The translations under genes and the position numbers were made by a program. The notes beneath the pieces were generated by a model that was not told the DNA's origin, did no database searches, and saw only the letters and a list, made by a program, of their open reading frames with translations. A DNA stretch of 64,000 nt, taken from Thiohalocapsa halophila (GTDB lineage Bacteria > Pseudomonadota > Gammaproteobacteria > Chromatiales > Chromatiaceae). Location: contig NZ_NRRV01000011.1 in assembly GCF_016583825.1 (NCBI RefSeq), positions 38,179 to 102,178 of the forward strand, read 5' to 3'. Position 1 is the first letter of the stretch; every line of letters starts with the position of its first letter. This document shows positions 39,539-47,988 of this stretch, piece by piece.

Positions 39539-41005
39539 ATGCCCGACCTCCCCGAACAGATCCAAGGCCTGCCGAACATCTCGGGCCACGAGAACGACGT
39601 CGCCGCCGCCATGGCGCGGGGCAAGGAGAAAAGCCTTTCCGACATCCCAGGCGGTGTGGACTTCGGCCGCGTGCGCGCGGCGGCCGCCATCGCCCTGCAC
39701 CAGCACCAGCCGCTGATCCCGGCGGGTGGCGACGACCTGAAGACCGCCGCGCTCATCAGCAACCTGCAGTACATGATGGAGCACCAGGACATCGGCGATA
39801 ACCACAATGCGCCGGCCTTCGTCTGGTGCTACAAGCGCATGGGGGAATTCATCCCGCAGCTCGTCCACGAAGGCAAGTCGCCGCGCGTGATGCTGGAGTA
39901 CTCCGGCACCCTGCTGCATGGGCTGCGGCAGATGGGCGAGGGGCATGTCATCGATGCGCTCAAGACCATCACCATGAACCCCGATTACAACTGGGCCGTG
40001 GAATGGCTCGGCATGCCCTGGGGCCATGCGGTGGCGCCGTCCACCCCGGTGCAGGACTACCGTCTGCATGTGCAGGCCTTCCAGCACCACTTCGCGGCCA
40101 TCTTCGGCCTGGATGCCCTGGAGCGGGTGCGCGGCTTCTCGCCGTCGGAAATGGCGCTGCCGAATCATCCCGATGTGGCCTATGAATTCGTCAACACTCT
40201 CAAGGAATGCGGCTACCAATGGGTACTGGTGCAGGAGCACAGCGTCGAGCAGACCGACAACGGCTGGCACCCCCAGCGCCCGCACCTGCCGCATCGGCTC
40301 ACCTGCACCAACTCCGAGGGCGAGACGGTGAGCATCATCGCGCTGGTGAAGACCCAGGGCTCGGACACCAAGCTGGTCGCTCAGATGCAGCCCTGGTACG
40401 AGGCCCAGGGGCTGGAGCGCTGGGAGCTCGCCGGCAAGCAGGTGCCGCCGCTGGTGACCCAGATCGCCGACGGCGAGAACGGCGGCGTCATGATGAACGA
40501 GTTCCCGGACAAGTTCATGGAGGCCGTGCGCGCCGCCTCCGGCACCGACACGCCGCTGATGAACGGCAGCGAGTACATCGAGCAGCTGTTCGCGCTCGGC
40601 ATCAAGGAATCCGACTTCACCGAGGTCCGCCCGGTGCAGCAGGGCAAGATCTGGGAGCGCATGCAGCCCGGCGACGGCCCCGACAAGCTGGAGAAGGTGA
40701 TCGAGGAGTTAAAGAAAGAAGACCACCAGTTCCACATGGACGGCGGCAGCTGGACCAATGACCTCTCCTGGGTGAAGGGCTACGAGAATGTCATCGGCCC
40801 CATGGAAGAGGCCAGCGCCGTGTTCAACGAAAAGGTGCTGAAGCCCGGCACCCCCACCGACGACCCGCGCTACCGCAACGCGCTGTACCACCTGATGGCC
40901 AGCCAGACCAGCTGCTACCGCTACTGGGGCCAGGGCCTGTGGACCGACTACGGCCGCGAGATCTGCCGCCGGGTCATGGACATCGTCAACTACGACTTCG
41001 GCTGA
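39539..41005 (+). CDS. Glycoside hydrolase family 57 protein (488 aa)
   Basis: GH57 member: AIALHQHQPLIPAGGDD (motif 1), WLGMPWGHAVAP, FSPSEMALPNH with the probable nucleophile Glu, QIADGENGGVMMNEF, and a C-terminal SCYRYWGQGLW. The N-terminus carries about 45 extra residues. The start at 39539 has a nearby CAGGAGC ribosome site. Likely alpha-glucan or glycogen metabolism together with the preceding gene; specificity unknown. Confidence 0.88.
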   Translation: MPDLPEQIQGLPNISGHENDVAAAMARGKEKSLSDIPGGVDFGRVRAAAAIALHQHQPLIPAGGDDLKTAALISNLQYMMEHQDIGDNHNAPAFVWCYKRMGEFIPQLVHEGKSPRVMLEYSGTLLHGLRQMGEGHVIDALKTITMNPDYNWAVEWLGMPWGHAVAPSTPVQDYRLHVQAFQHHFAAIFGLDALERVRGFSPSEMALPNHPDVAYEFVNTLKECGYQWVLVQEHSVEQTDNGWHPQRPHLPHRLTCTNSEGETVSIIALVKTQGSDTKLVAQMQPWYEAQGLERWELAGKQVPPLVTQIADGENGGVMMNEFPDKFMEAVRAASGTDTPLMNGSEYIEQLFALGIKESDFTEVRPVQQGKIWERMQPGDGPDKLEKVIEELKKEDHQFHMDGGSWTNDLSWVKGYENVIGPMEEASAVFNEKVLKPGTPTDDPRYRNALYHLMASQTSCYRYWGQGLWTDYGREICRRVMDIVNYDFG

Positions 41006-41020
41006 GCGGCCACCGCGCGT

Positions 41021-41097
41021 TGTGGGAGCGGCCTCCGGCCGCGACGATTTCCAGAGCGCCGGCACAAGCCCGTCGCGGCAAGGATGCCGCTCCCACG
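41021..41097. repeat. Single copy of the GTGGGAGCGGCCTCCGG palindrome
   Basis: GTGGGAGCGGCCTCCGGCCG...GCGGCAAGGATGCCGCTCCCAC: one unit of the element found seven times in tandem at 55766-56382. Confidence 0.85.
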
Positions 41098-41105
41098 GGG
41101 CTGAC

Positions 41106-41251
41106 ATGACACAGCAACTAATTCACTGGGACCCTGCCGACCACTGGCAGACGGATGCCGACGTAGCCATGCCTTGTACATCGAAGCCTGTATCGAAGAC
41201 GACCCCGGCGACGGCAGCCTGATCGAGGCGGGACTCGCCGAGGTGGCCTGA
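41106..41251 (+). pseudogene. Broken addiction-module antitoxin (HigA-2-type)
   Basis: MTQQLIHWDPADHWQTDADV reads like the start of putative addiction-module antidote proteins (WDxAExLxTEEDxAxYxEA). A one-base loss near 41171 shifts the frame; the +2 frame continues LYIEACIEDDPGDGSLIEAG LAEVA and then stops at TGA 41249-41251, well before the DNA-binding helix-turn-helix. No toxin gene is beside it. A dead remnant. Confidence 0.6.
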
Positions 41252-41290
41252 TCGGGCGGTGGATACTCGCGGCGTCCCCTGTGGCGCCCA

Positions 41291-41941
41291 TCACGCCGGC
41301 AGGAACACCCCGCACCCGAGCTTGCGGTGATCGCCGAGGCCGGCCTCTTGCAGGTGGAGGCTATCCTCCGGGCTCAAACCGTGGAGGTGTACAGCGAAGC
41401 CGGGCACGCTGTGGTCAGGCAATTGCAAGTGGCCGCCGGCGCCGATGACGGGGTCGCCGTTGATCTCCAGCGCGGCGAGGGAGTCTCGGATCGCTGCAGT
41501 GAAGACGCTCGGCGTGGACCCGTCGCCAGGTGCATCGCGCTCGCGCGGTGCGTCGGCGGCGTCGGGCAGAACCACCAGGCTCGCAGTCAGGACGGCGGCG
41601 GGGCTTGGCAGCCGGATTTGCGGTTGTCCCAGCTCTAGCGCGTGACCTTTCACGGCGAGTGAGTCGCCGACGATGCGCAGCACCCGCGGCAGATCGGCGG
41701 CGGCGAGACGCATCAGCAGCTCGCTTTCGTCGTTAAGGATCAGGCCGCCCGTGCCATCGGCACCGCCGCGGACTGGTGCGATGGCAACCGCATCGGTGGC
41801 TGAGAGCCAGCCGCCGAGCTCGGTTTGGCGGCAAAGGGCGTCGAAGAGCGCGACGCCGTGGTCCGCGGGCAGTGCGTCACCGGACAGCGGAAAGGCCGCT
41901 TCGACGGTGCAGGTGGCGGTAGCTGGATGGTCGAGGGGCAT
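41291..41941 (-). CDS. cas6: Orphan CRISPR endoribonuclease Cas6 (I-MYXAN/Cmx6-like)
   Basis: 216 aa. AAFPLSGDALPADHGVALFD near the N-terminus and the C-terminal GLSPEDSLHLQEAGLGDHRK followed by LGCGVFLP match Cas6 of type I-MYXAN-like systems, including the Gly-rich C-terminal loop. The His in ADHG is a candidate catalytic residue. ATG at 41941 with AAGGAG 8 bases upstream. No other cas genes and no repeat array are within the window, so it either processes a distant array or is a survivor. A WYL regulator gene follows upstream on the same strand. Confidence 0.75.
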   Translation of the reverse strand: MPLDHPATATCTVEAAFPLSGDALPADHGVALFDALCRQTELGGWLSATDAVAIAPVRGGADGTGGLILNDESELLMRLAAADLPRVLRIVGDSLAVKGHALELGQPQIRLPSPAAVLTASLVVLPDAADAPRERDAPGDGSTPSVFTAAIRDSLAALEINGDPVIGAGGHLQLPDHSVPGFAVHLHGLSPEDSLHLQEAGLGDHRKLGCGVFLPA

Positions 41942-42280
41942 GGCACTTACTCCTTGTTTGGACCCGACGGGGCCGTGGAACCATGCTCGACGTTGTAGCA
42001 CGGGCACCGGCTCATGGATTGAGCCGGTGGTTGCCGGATGCCGACACAAAACGGATCGTGTATTGCTTGGGGGCTGATCAACGCCGTGGAAGACGACCGA
42101 GCGCTGGCGGTCAAGCACAGCGGACACGGAACGAGCGGGATGCAGGGTACTGCCGAATCCGTGTCGAGTCGTGTGCGACTTGGATAAAGTGCTGCTGTGT
42201 AAGCTCTTGGTGCGAGGGTGCGCAATGGTGGTGGACGGTGGACGCTGCCGAGGCACCTTGTCACGAGCGATGGCGAGTCA
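41942..42280. other. Region between WYL gene and cas6
   Basis: 339 bases with no gene I can support, lower in GC than its surroundings. No CRISPR repeats. Confidence 0.4.
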
Positions 42281-43267
42281 TCAGGGTAGGGGCGAGTCTT
42301 CCGCGTACAGGGCCGCACCGGCGCGCAGGCGCTCGGCCACCAGGGTCCGCAGCTCGGCGGGCGCGATGACCTCCACGTCCGGGCCGAACTTGAGGATGTC
42401 GCGCAGGAGCTCGCGCGGGTCGGAGTAGGGCACCTGGAGCTCGTAGCGCCCGCCCTGCGGGTCGCCCTGCCACTGGCCGATCTGGTCCGGATGCCAAGCC
42501 TCGTCGGCGACCCAGCGCGACGCCTCGGGGCTGAAGCGCAGCACCGCCCAGGCATGGGCGCTGCCGGAGAAGATGCCGAAGCTGCCGCCGAGGAAGCGGT
42601 CTAGCGCCTTGGGCTCGGTGCGCAGCGCGGGTCCCGGCTGCGGCTCGGCGCGCTCGATGCGGTCCAGCGAGAAGATCCGCAGGCCCGCGGCCCGCTCGCA
42701 ATGGGCGGCGAGGTACCAGTTGTCGCGGTAGCGGATCAGGCGCTGGGGATGCACCACGCGCTCGGTAGCGACATTGCGCTCGCGGCCGTGGTAGGCGATG
42801 GCGAGGGGGTGGCCCTGCAGCAGGGCGCCGGCGACGGTGCCGAAGCGCTCCGGGTGCGTGGTGCGCGTGGCCATGGGTTGGAGCAGGATGCTGTCGGCGA
42901 CGGACGCGGCGCTGTGTCCGCTCTGCGCCAGCAGGGTGCGGATGCGCCCCCGCAGCGGCCCGATGTAGGGCGCGAGCAGCCCCGGCTGCATCTGGTCCAG
43001 CATCTGTCCGCTGGCGAGCAGGGCGAAGAGCTCGCTCTCGTTGAGCCAGAAGCCGGGCAGCTCGAAGCGTGATCCGTCTTCGCTGTAGCGGTAGCCGTTG
43101 CTGGCGCGGTCATACTCGATGGGCGCCTGCATGAGCTCGCGCATATAGCCGAGGTCGCGCACCACCGTCGCCCGCGAGGCCTCCAGCGCCGCCTGCAGCT
43201 GCTCCAGGGAGCGCGGCTTCTCCTTGAGCAGCGCGTCGATGCGATAGATGCGCTCGGCGCGGTTCAC
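42281..43267 (-). CDS. HTH-WYL domain transcriptional regulator
   Basis: 328 aa. N-terminal winged helix (AERIYRIDALLKEKPRSLEQ), a central WYL domain (PLAIAYHGRERN...VHPQRLIRYRDNWYLAAHCE) and a C-terminal WCX part. WYL regulators sense ligands or nucleic acids and often flank CRISPR-Cas and other defence loci. Upstream of the orphan cas6 on the same strand, so it may once have controlled a cas operon. Confidence 0.88.
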   Translation of the reverse strand: MNRAERIYRIDALLKEKPRSLEQLQAALEASRATVVRDLGYMRELMQAPIEYDRASNGYRYSEDGSRFELPGFWLNESELFALLASGQMLDQMQPGLLAPYIGPLRGRIRTLLAQSGHSAASVADSILLQPMATRTTHPERFGTVAGALLQGHPLAIAYHGRERNVATERVVHPQRLIRYRDNWYLAAHCERAAGLRIFSLDRIERAEPQPGPALRTEPKALDRFLGGSFGIFSGSAHAWAVLRFSPEASRWVADEAWHPDQIGQWQGDPQGGRYELQVPYSDPRELLRDILKFGPDVEVIAPAELRTLVAERLRAGAALYAEDSPLP

Positions 43268-43282
43268 GGCGCGCGGGCGTCG

Positions 43283-44251
43283 TTACTGCACCCGCCGGGT
43301 AGCGTCGCGCAGCACCTCGATGCCGGCGCCGGGCTTGTGCGCCTGCTCGCTCAGGTGCCGGCGCCAGCGCCGGGCGCCCGGGCGCCCTTGGAAGAGGCCG
43401 AGGATGTGGCGGGTGATGGCGTTGAGCGGCACGCCGGCGGCGAACTCGCGCTCCACATAGGGCACGAAGGCGTCCAGCACCTCGTGCGGCGTGGGCGGCG
43501 GGGTGGGGTCCGAGAAGATCACGCGGTCGGCGTCCGCCAACAGCCAGGGGGTTTGGTAGGCGGCGCGGCCGATCATGGCGCCGTCCAGGCGCTCCAGGAA
43601 GCCCGCCGCCTGCGCCAGCGTCTGGAGGCCGCCGTTGATCACTATCGCTAGGTCCGGGAAGTCCTGCTTCAGGCGCAGTACCACATCGTAGCGCAGCGGC
43701 GGCACGTCGCGGTTCTCCCGCGGGCTCAGGCCTTGCAGCCAGGCCTTGCGGGCGTGGACGATGAGCGCGTCGCAGCCGGCGTTGGCCACGGCGTCGGTAA
43801 AGGCAGCCAGTGCTTCATAGCTGTCGCGCTCGTCGATGCCGATGCGGGTCTTGACCGTCACCGGCACGGCCACCGCGGCCTTCATGGCCGCGACGCAGTT
43901 GGCGACCACATCGGGCTCCGCCATCAGGCAGGCGCCGAAGCGCCCGTTCTGCACCCGGTCCGACGGGCAGCCGACGTTGATGTTGACCTCGCAGAAGCCG
44001 GCGTCTGCGCCGAGCCGGGCGCAGTGGGCCATCTCCGCCGGGTCGGCGCCGCCGAGCTGCAGCGCCACCGGGTGCTCCGCCGGGTCGTGACGCAGGAAGC
44101 GCGCCGTATCGCCGTGGATCAGCGCGCCGGTGGTGACCATCTCCGTATAAAGCAGGGTGTGCCGGGTCAGCAGCCGCGCGAAGTAGCGGTAGTGGCGGTC
44201 CGTCCAGTCCATCATCGGGGCGACGGCGAGGCGGGCGTTTCGACTCTGCAT
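43283..44251 (-). CDS. dusA: tRNA-dihydrouridine(20/20a) synthase
   Basis: 322 aa flavoenzyme reducing uridine in the tRNA D-loop. LAVAPMMDWTDRHYRYFARL, VALQLGGADP, EVNINVGCPSDRVQNGRFGA (catalytic Cys) and VKTRIGID are DusA signatures. ATG at 44251 starts right before the motif MMDWTD. It ends 16 bases before the WYL gene. Confidence 0.95.
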   Translation of the reverse strand: MQSRNARLAVAPMMDWTDRHYRYFARLLTRHTLLYTEMVTTGALIHGDTARFLRHDPAEHPVALQLGGADPAEMAHCARLGADAGFCEVNINVGCPSDRVQNGRFGACLMAEPDVVANCVAAMKAAVAVPVTVKTRIGIDERDSYEALAAFTDAVANAGCDALIVHARKAWLQGLSPRENRDVPPLRYDVVLRLKQDFPDLAIVINGGLQTLAQAAGFLERLDGAMIGRAAYQTPWLLADADRVIFSDPTPPPTPHEVLDAFVPYVEREFAAGVPLNAITRHILGLFQGRPGARRWRRHLSEQAHKPGAGIEVLRDATRRVQ

Positions 44252-44300
44252 AGTCGTCGATGCCGTCGAAGGGAAGGCGTTGCGACCCGGTGCCCGGTCC

Positions 44301-44537
44301 TCAGCGTCCGCCGGCACGGGCTTCCAGCCGCTCCGCCAGCCAGATCTTGATGATGGACTGGCGGGTGACGCCCAACCGGCTCGCCTCCCGGTCGAGCGAG
44401 TCAACCATCCAGGCGGGAAAGTCTACGTTCACGCGCTTTGATGCCTGGTTGGGCCGGTGTGCCGTCGCGAGGTCGAAGGCGTCCAGAATCTCTTCTTTGC
44501 CCTCGTCGAAGCGTTTGTCCAGTTCATGAGCCTTCAT
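44301..44537 (-). CDS. brnA: BrnA family antitoxin
   Basis: 78 aa. Acidic N-terminus (MKAHELDKRFDEGKEEILDA) and a ribbon-helix-helix C-terminus (RVNVDFPAWMVDSLDREASR), the BrnA pattern. It overlaps the brnT 3' end by 14 bases, as usual for this pair. The antitoxin frame is intact although its toxin is broken. Confidence 0.85.
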   Translation of the reverse strand: MKAHELDKRFDEGKEEILDAFDLATAHRPNQASKRVNVDFPAWMVDSLDREASRLGVTRQSIIKIWLAERLEARAGGR

Positions 44538-44790
44538 ACAGGGCAATCTCCACTGCGCGTGCGCGCCGAACCGAGATGATGCGCGTGCGCTCGCCGTGAC
44601 AGGTGGTGATCGCAGACCAGTGCTTGCCGCAGATGCGGCCGATCACGAGTCGGCGGGACTCGTCGGTGGAGCGCGCTTCGACCTCCACCAGGTCCGGGTC
44701 GCGCCAAAGGGCTTATGCGTCGACGAAATCGATCCCGTGTTTGCCACGGTTGCCCTCGCTCTTGGCGGGATCGAATTCGAAGATGCGCAT
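44524..44790 (-). pseudogene. brnT: BrnT family toxin with nonsense codon
   Basis: 89 codons. MRIFEFDPAKSEGNRGKHGI then DFVDA, TAA at codon 26 (44715-44713), and ALWRDPDLVEVEARSTDESR...RIISVRRARAVEIALYEGS to the natural stop. Frame and length are otherwise exactly those of a BrnT ribonuclease. A single C-to-T change in a Gln codon (CAA) would explain the stop. The HGI...F motif and the C-terminal IISVRRAR motif are preserved, so the loss is recent. Confidence 0.85.
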
Positions 44791-44801
44791 CTGTGTTGAT
44801 T

Positions 44802-44990
44802 CTATAGCAGAATCGCCCCCTGCGACGGCCGAGTCGGGTTAAGCATGGGGATATCGGCCATCGGCGATGCCGACCGCGTGGCGCTTGAAGTTGCGTCGAC
44901 CGCCGCGGCCGCAAGGGCCTTGCCGTCGCTGAGGGGGGCGGCCAGCAACGCCGCCAGCAGGGCACCGACGATGACGGTGGCGCGGGTCAT
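44802..44990 (-). CDS. Small exported peptide after the HmuS-like gene
   Basis: 62 aa. A clear signal peptide (TVIVGALLAALLAAPLSDGKA) and a short Ala/Ser/Thr-rich remainder with no recognised domain. GGAGA lies 7 bases upstream of the ATG, and the gene follows the HmuS-like gene by 35 bases on the same strand, so it may share its Fur control. It could also be a spurious ORF. Confidence 0.4.
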   Translation of the reverse strand: MTRATVIVGALLAALLAAPLSDGKALAAAAVDATSSATRSASPMADIPMLNPTRPSQGAILL

Positions 44991-45025
44991 GGGACTTCTC
45001 CGGTGCAGTCAGCTCGCGAGGGCGT

Positions 45026-46057
45026 TCAGCTTGTGAGCGCGTTCATTAGGGAGCGCCAGAAGCGGGGCTCGCCGCCGCAGGGGGCAACGGCGGCGTCGCT
45101 GCGGCAGGCAGCTGATGCGGGCGCGGCGGCGATGACCGCCAGCGCCCGGCTGTCGGCGTCGTAGAGCCGCAGCTGCCGGCCGCCGGTTGCACCGGCATCG
45201 CTGCCCACCACCCAGGCGCTGTCGATGGCGGCGACGTCGAGCTCGAAGCGCGTCGCATCGCCGCTGAGCCGCGCTCGGCCCAAGGCATAGTCATAGGCGT
45301 GGAAAGCGGCCCGCCGCCGCAGCGCCAATGCATCCGAGCCGGTGGTGATGGCGATGGGCAGCAGCTCTTCGCAGAGGGCGCGCAGGGCGCAGGGAATCAG
45401 CGCCGGGTCCACGGCGACGGCCGCCGCGGCCGCATGGCGCAGCCGGCCGGGGTCCAGGGCGAGCTGCCCGGTGAGCTCCGCGGTGTCGGCGAAGCCCGGC
45501 GCATCCGGGTCGTCCGCGCACAGCGCCTGCAGGGCGGCGAGGGGATGGCTCGCCAGCGGCGCCAAGGCCGGCGGTGTCTGCTGCAAGGGCACCACGCGTT
45601 CGGCGTTGCCGAGGATGCCGCCCATTACCAGCCGCCAGAGCCGTGCATCCCGGCCCGCATCAGGGCGCAGGCGCAGCAGCGGGCGGCCGAGGTCGTCTTC
45701 CAGCAGCAGCGCGTCCCGCGCCGGTGCCGCCGACAGGGCGTGGCAGCGCGCCAACAGCAGCCGCAGCGATTGGTCGGTGCCGTGCAGGCTCGCGAAGGGG
45801 CCGTCCACCCGCAGCCCTGCCAGCGAGACCCTATCCAGCAGGCGCACCCGCGTTGTCGCCAGCTCCAGGCGCAGGTCTCCCAGCAGCGCGAGATCGCACA
45901 GGAGCTCGGGCCAATGGCCGCTGAGGCGCAGGCCGGCGGCGGCGTGGTGCAGCGGGGTGCGCGCGGGCAGTCCCGGGCTCGGCGTTGTGGCGGACGCGGG
46001 CGGTGCGTGCGAGCGCCGCTGGTGTTTGGGAGCGGGTCTCAGCGTGGTTACAGACAT
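45026..46057 (-). CDS. HmuS/HemS-like heme-handling protein, diverged
   Basis: 343 aa from ATG 46057 (AGGAGA 8 bases upstream). The protein shows two related halves. The second half contains ITTGSDALALRRRA and AAIDSAWVVG...GRQLRLYDADSRALAVIAA, matching the C-terminal repeat of HmuS/ChuS heme-degrading or heme-trafficking proteins. The first half (GHWPELLCDLALLGDLRLEL) is more diverged; I do not see the usual heme-ligand His context clearly. Divergent from the ATPase cluster with Fur-like sites between. Confidence 0.6.
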   Translation of the reverse strand: MSVTTLRPAPKHQRRSHAPPASATTPSPGLPARTPLHHAAAGLRLSGHWPELLCDLALLGDLRLELATTRVRLLDRVSLAGLRVDGPFASLHGTDQSLRLLLARCHALSAAPARDALLLEDDLGRPLLRLRPDAGRDARLWRLVMGGILGNAERVVPLQQTPPALAPLASHPLAALQALCADDPDAPGFADTAELTGQLALDPGRLRHAAAAAVAVDPALIPCALRALCEELLPIAITTGSDALALRRRAAFHAYDYALGRARLSGDATRFELDVAAIDSAWVVGSDAGATGGRQLRLYDADSRALAVIAAAPASAACRSDAAVAPCGGEPRFWRSLMNALTS

Positions 46058-46209
46058 GCCTGTGTCTCCTCGGCATCGGCGCGGCCGATGGTGGGATGGG
46101 AAGAAACACCTGGCTTGCCGTGGCTCGATGACGCCGGGCTTGGTCAGGACCCGCATGGCGGGGCCCGGTTGGCATCGGCGGTCACCTGCGGCTGGCGGGG
46201 CGCGATTGG

Positions 46210-46226
46210 TTGAGAACGATTCTCAA
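46210..46226. promoter_or_regulatory. Fur box (predicted)
   Basis: TTGAGAA-CGA-TTCTCAA, a perfect 7-bp inverted repeat. Its inner TGAGAAC-G-ATTCTCA matches the 7-1-7 Fur consensus (TGATAAT-N-ATTATCA) at 11 of 14 positions. It sits 150 bases before the HmuS-like gene start and 385 before the plus-strand cluster. Confidence 0.75.
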
Positions 46227-46380
46227 TTGCAGAATAGGCGCATCCCGATACCGCGTCAAGGGGTGTGTCGAGCGGCGACAGGCCGATGCTTCACGAGACT
46301 CTCGCGCGCCGCCACCCCGTCCGCGAGCGCTGAGCACCAAGGGGTGGTTGATCGCTATTGCATGCAAACGCTAGCAGGAT

Positions 46381-46395
46381 TGCTTTTCATTCTCA
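46381..46395. promoter_or_regulatory. Second Fur-like site (predicted)
   Basis: On the minus strand TGAGAAT-G-AAAAGCA: a strong left half and a weaker right half of the 7-1-7 Fur consensus. It is about 216 bases before the 46612 gene, in a locally AT-richer stretch that could hold its promoter. The rest of 46058-46611 shows no gene. Confidence 0.5.
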
Positions 46396-46611
46396 TCTGT
46401 CGTCCAATACGCAGACGTATTGCTGTACTGGGGGGTTGCCTGGTGTGAGACGGCGGTTTTCCCCCGAGCATAGCCGGCGGGAGTCCAGATGAGATCCGCT
46501 CCGGTCGGGGAAAGATCCAACGCAGCCAGAATTCCCCTTTCCCGTACCTGCGTGGGCGCCGATGCCGCGATTATGGCCGGGCTCTGCGCAACTCCAAGGA
46601 GACGATAACGG

Positions 46612-47733
46612 ATGACAGACCACGCTTCGCATCCTGACCCCGCCGGCGGCGGCGGGGCCCAGCCGTCGGTGGGCGGCCCCGCCGGCAGCCCGTCTGTGGG
46701 GGACGGTAGCGGCCAGCCCGCCGCTCAAGTCCCCGGCGCAGCCGGGCCACAGGCTGGCCACGGCGGCGGCGCACCACAGTATGCAGCCCAGCAGGCACCC
46801 GGCCCGATGACGGGCCAGGCCGCGCCGGCTCGACCTGCACCCCAGCAACCGGGGCCGCAACAAGCAGCGCCCGCTTACCACTCGGGGCAGCCGTCGCTCC
46901 AGCCGCAACAGGGCATGCCGGGTCCGGTTCCTCCATCCCCTGCCGGGCCGCAGGCATGGGCCCATGGAGGTGGCGGAGCCGGCGATGCGGCGGCCGCTGG
47001 TCCCATGGGCGCCGCCGCCGGCCAAATGCCCGGTCCGCATCAGAGCGGCCCCTATGCCCAGCAGCCGGGTGCGCCGGGTGCCGGCTACGCCGGTGCGCAT
47101 CAGGCCGCACACGCTCCGCAGATGCAGCCGACGGCAATGCCTCACGCGGGCCCGCAGCATCCCTTCCCCGCTGCGGGCATGGCGGCACCCGGCGGCTACG
47201 GCATGGCGGCACCCGGTGGCTACGGCATGGCCGCAGCGGCCGGCTATGCACCGCCGGCCATGGCTGGATACGGCATGGCGCCGGCGCTCGGTTACGGCAT
47301 GGGCTATGTCGATCCAGCCGCGATGATGGGGCCCGGAGCGGGCGGCTATGCCGGCGCCGCCCATGGGCCGCAGCCGGGATTCGCGCCCGGAGCTGGTTTC
47401 GGTCCCGGCGCCGGATTCGGCCCGGCTGCCGCAGCGAGCCCGCAGGCCGGCGCAGCGCCCGGTGGTGGACCCGGGGCGGGCATGTCGGAGGTCCTCGAGG
47501 AGCTGGCCAACGGCGGCAACGGTCTCTCCAGCCTGACCCGGCTGCTGAGCCTGGAGGACTCCGACTTCTGGAAGGGCGCGCTGGTAGGTGCCGCGGCGGT
47601 GCTGCTGTTCACCAACGACAGCGTGCAGGATGCCCTGTTCAAGACCGGCGCACGGGCCAAGGACGCAGTGCAGTCGGGCGCAGACAAGCTCAAGCAGGCC
47701 GCCGGTGATGCCGCCGACAAGCCCCAATCCTGA
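46612..47733 (+). CDS. Gly/Ala/Pro/Gln-rich protein with C-terminal YtxH-like module
   Basis: 373 aa. Residues 1-285 are disordered low-complexity sequence, with repeated GGYGMAAP and AGYGMAPALGYGMGY units near 195-230. The C-terminal 80 residues (SDFWKGALVGAAAVLLFTND, then SVQDALFKTGARAKDAVQSG) form a short membrane helix plus amphipathic helix. This C-terminal module is clearly related to that of the 48537 gene. AAGGAG lies 12 bases upstream of the ATG. First gene of a five-gene set; function unknown. Confidence 0.75.
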   Translation: MTDHASHPDPAGGGGAQPSVGGPAGSPSVGDGSGQPAAQVPGAAGPQAGHGGGAPQYAAQQAPGPMTGQAAPARPAPQQPGPQQAAPAYHSGQPSLQPQQGMPGPVPPSPAGPQAWAHGGGGAGDAAAAGPMGAAAGQMPGPHQSGPYAQQPGAPGAGYAGAHQAAHAPQMQPTAMPHAGPQHPFPAAGMAAPGGYGMAAPGGYGMAAAAGYAPPAMAGYGMAPALGYGMGYVDPAAMMGPGAGGYAGAAHGPQPGFAPGAGFGPGAGFGPAAAASPQAGAAPGGGPGAGMSEVLEELANGGNGLSSLTRLLSLEDSDFWKGALVGAAAVLLFTNDSVQDALFKTGARAKDAVQSGADKLKQAAGDAADKPQS

Positions 47734-47746
47734 CCCGCGCCGGCCC

Positions 47747-47965
47747 ATGTCCGAGGGCAGACAAAGACAGCGCCACGGTGTGGCCAAGAACCTCGCCGAG
47801 GGCATCGGCGGCCTGGTGGTGGGCGCCGCCTTGGTGGTGCTGGCGCGCAGCCTGCTGCGAGAACGCCGCCGCGGCGGCGCAACGACCGATGCCTTGCCGC
47901 GCGCCGCCGATCCGACCGCAAGCGCGACACCGGGGAGCGCTCCCCAACTAGACCCCAAAGACTAG
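47747..47965 (+). CDS. Small single-span membrane protein
   Basis: 72 aa: a basic N-terminus (MSEGRQRQRHGVAKNLAE), one glycine-zipper helix (GIGGLVVGAALVVLARSLL), an Arg cluster and an acidic tail. It starts 14 bases after the 46612 gene. No named family. Likely partner of the surrounding Gly/Ala-rich membrane proteins. Confidence 0.65.
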   Translation: MSEGRQRQRHGVAKNLAEGIGGLVVGAALVVLARSLLRERRRGGATTDALPRAADPTASATPGSAPQLDPKD

Positions 47966-47988
47966 ACCCCAACCCGCGAGAGCCCAGT

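Noticed and set aside
44713..44715. Recoded (selenocysteine-like) codon in brnT
   Set aside because: The codon is TAA, not TGA, and BrnT proteins have a plain Gln-Ala at this place, so a nonsense mutation is simpler.
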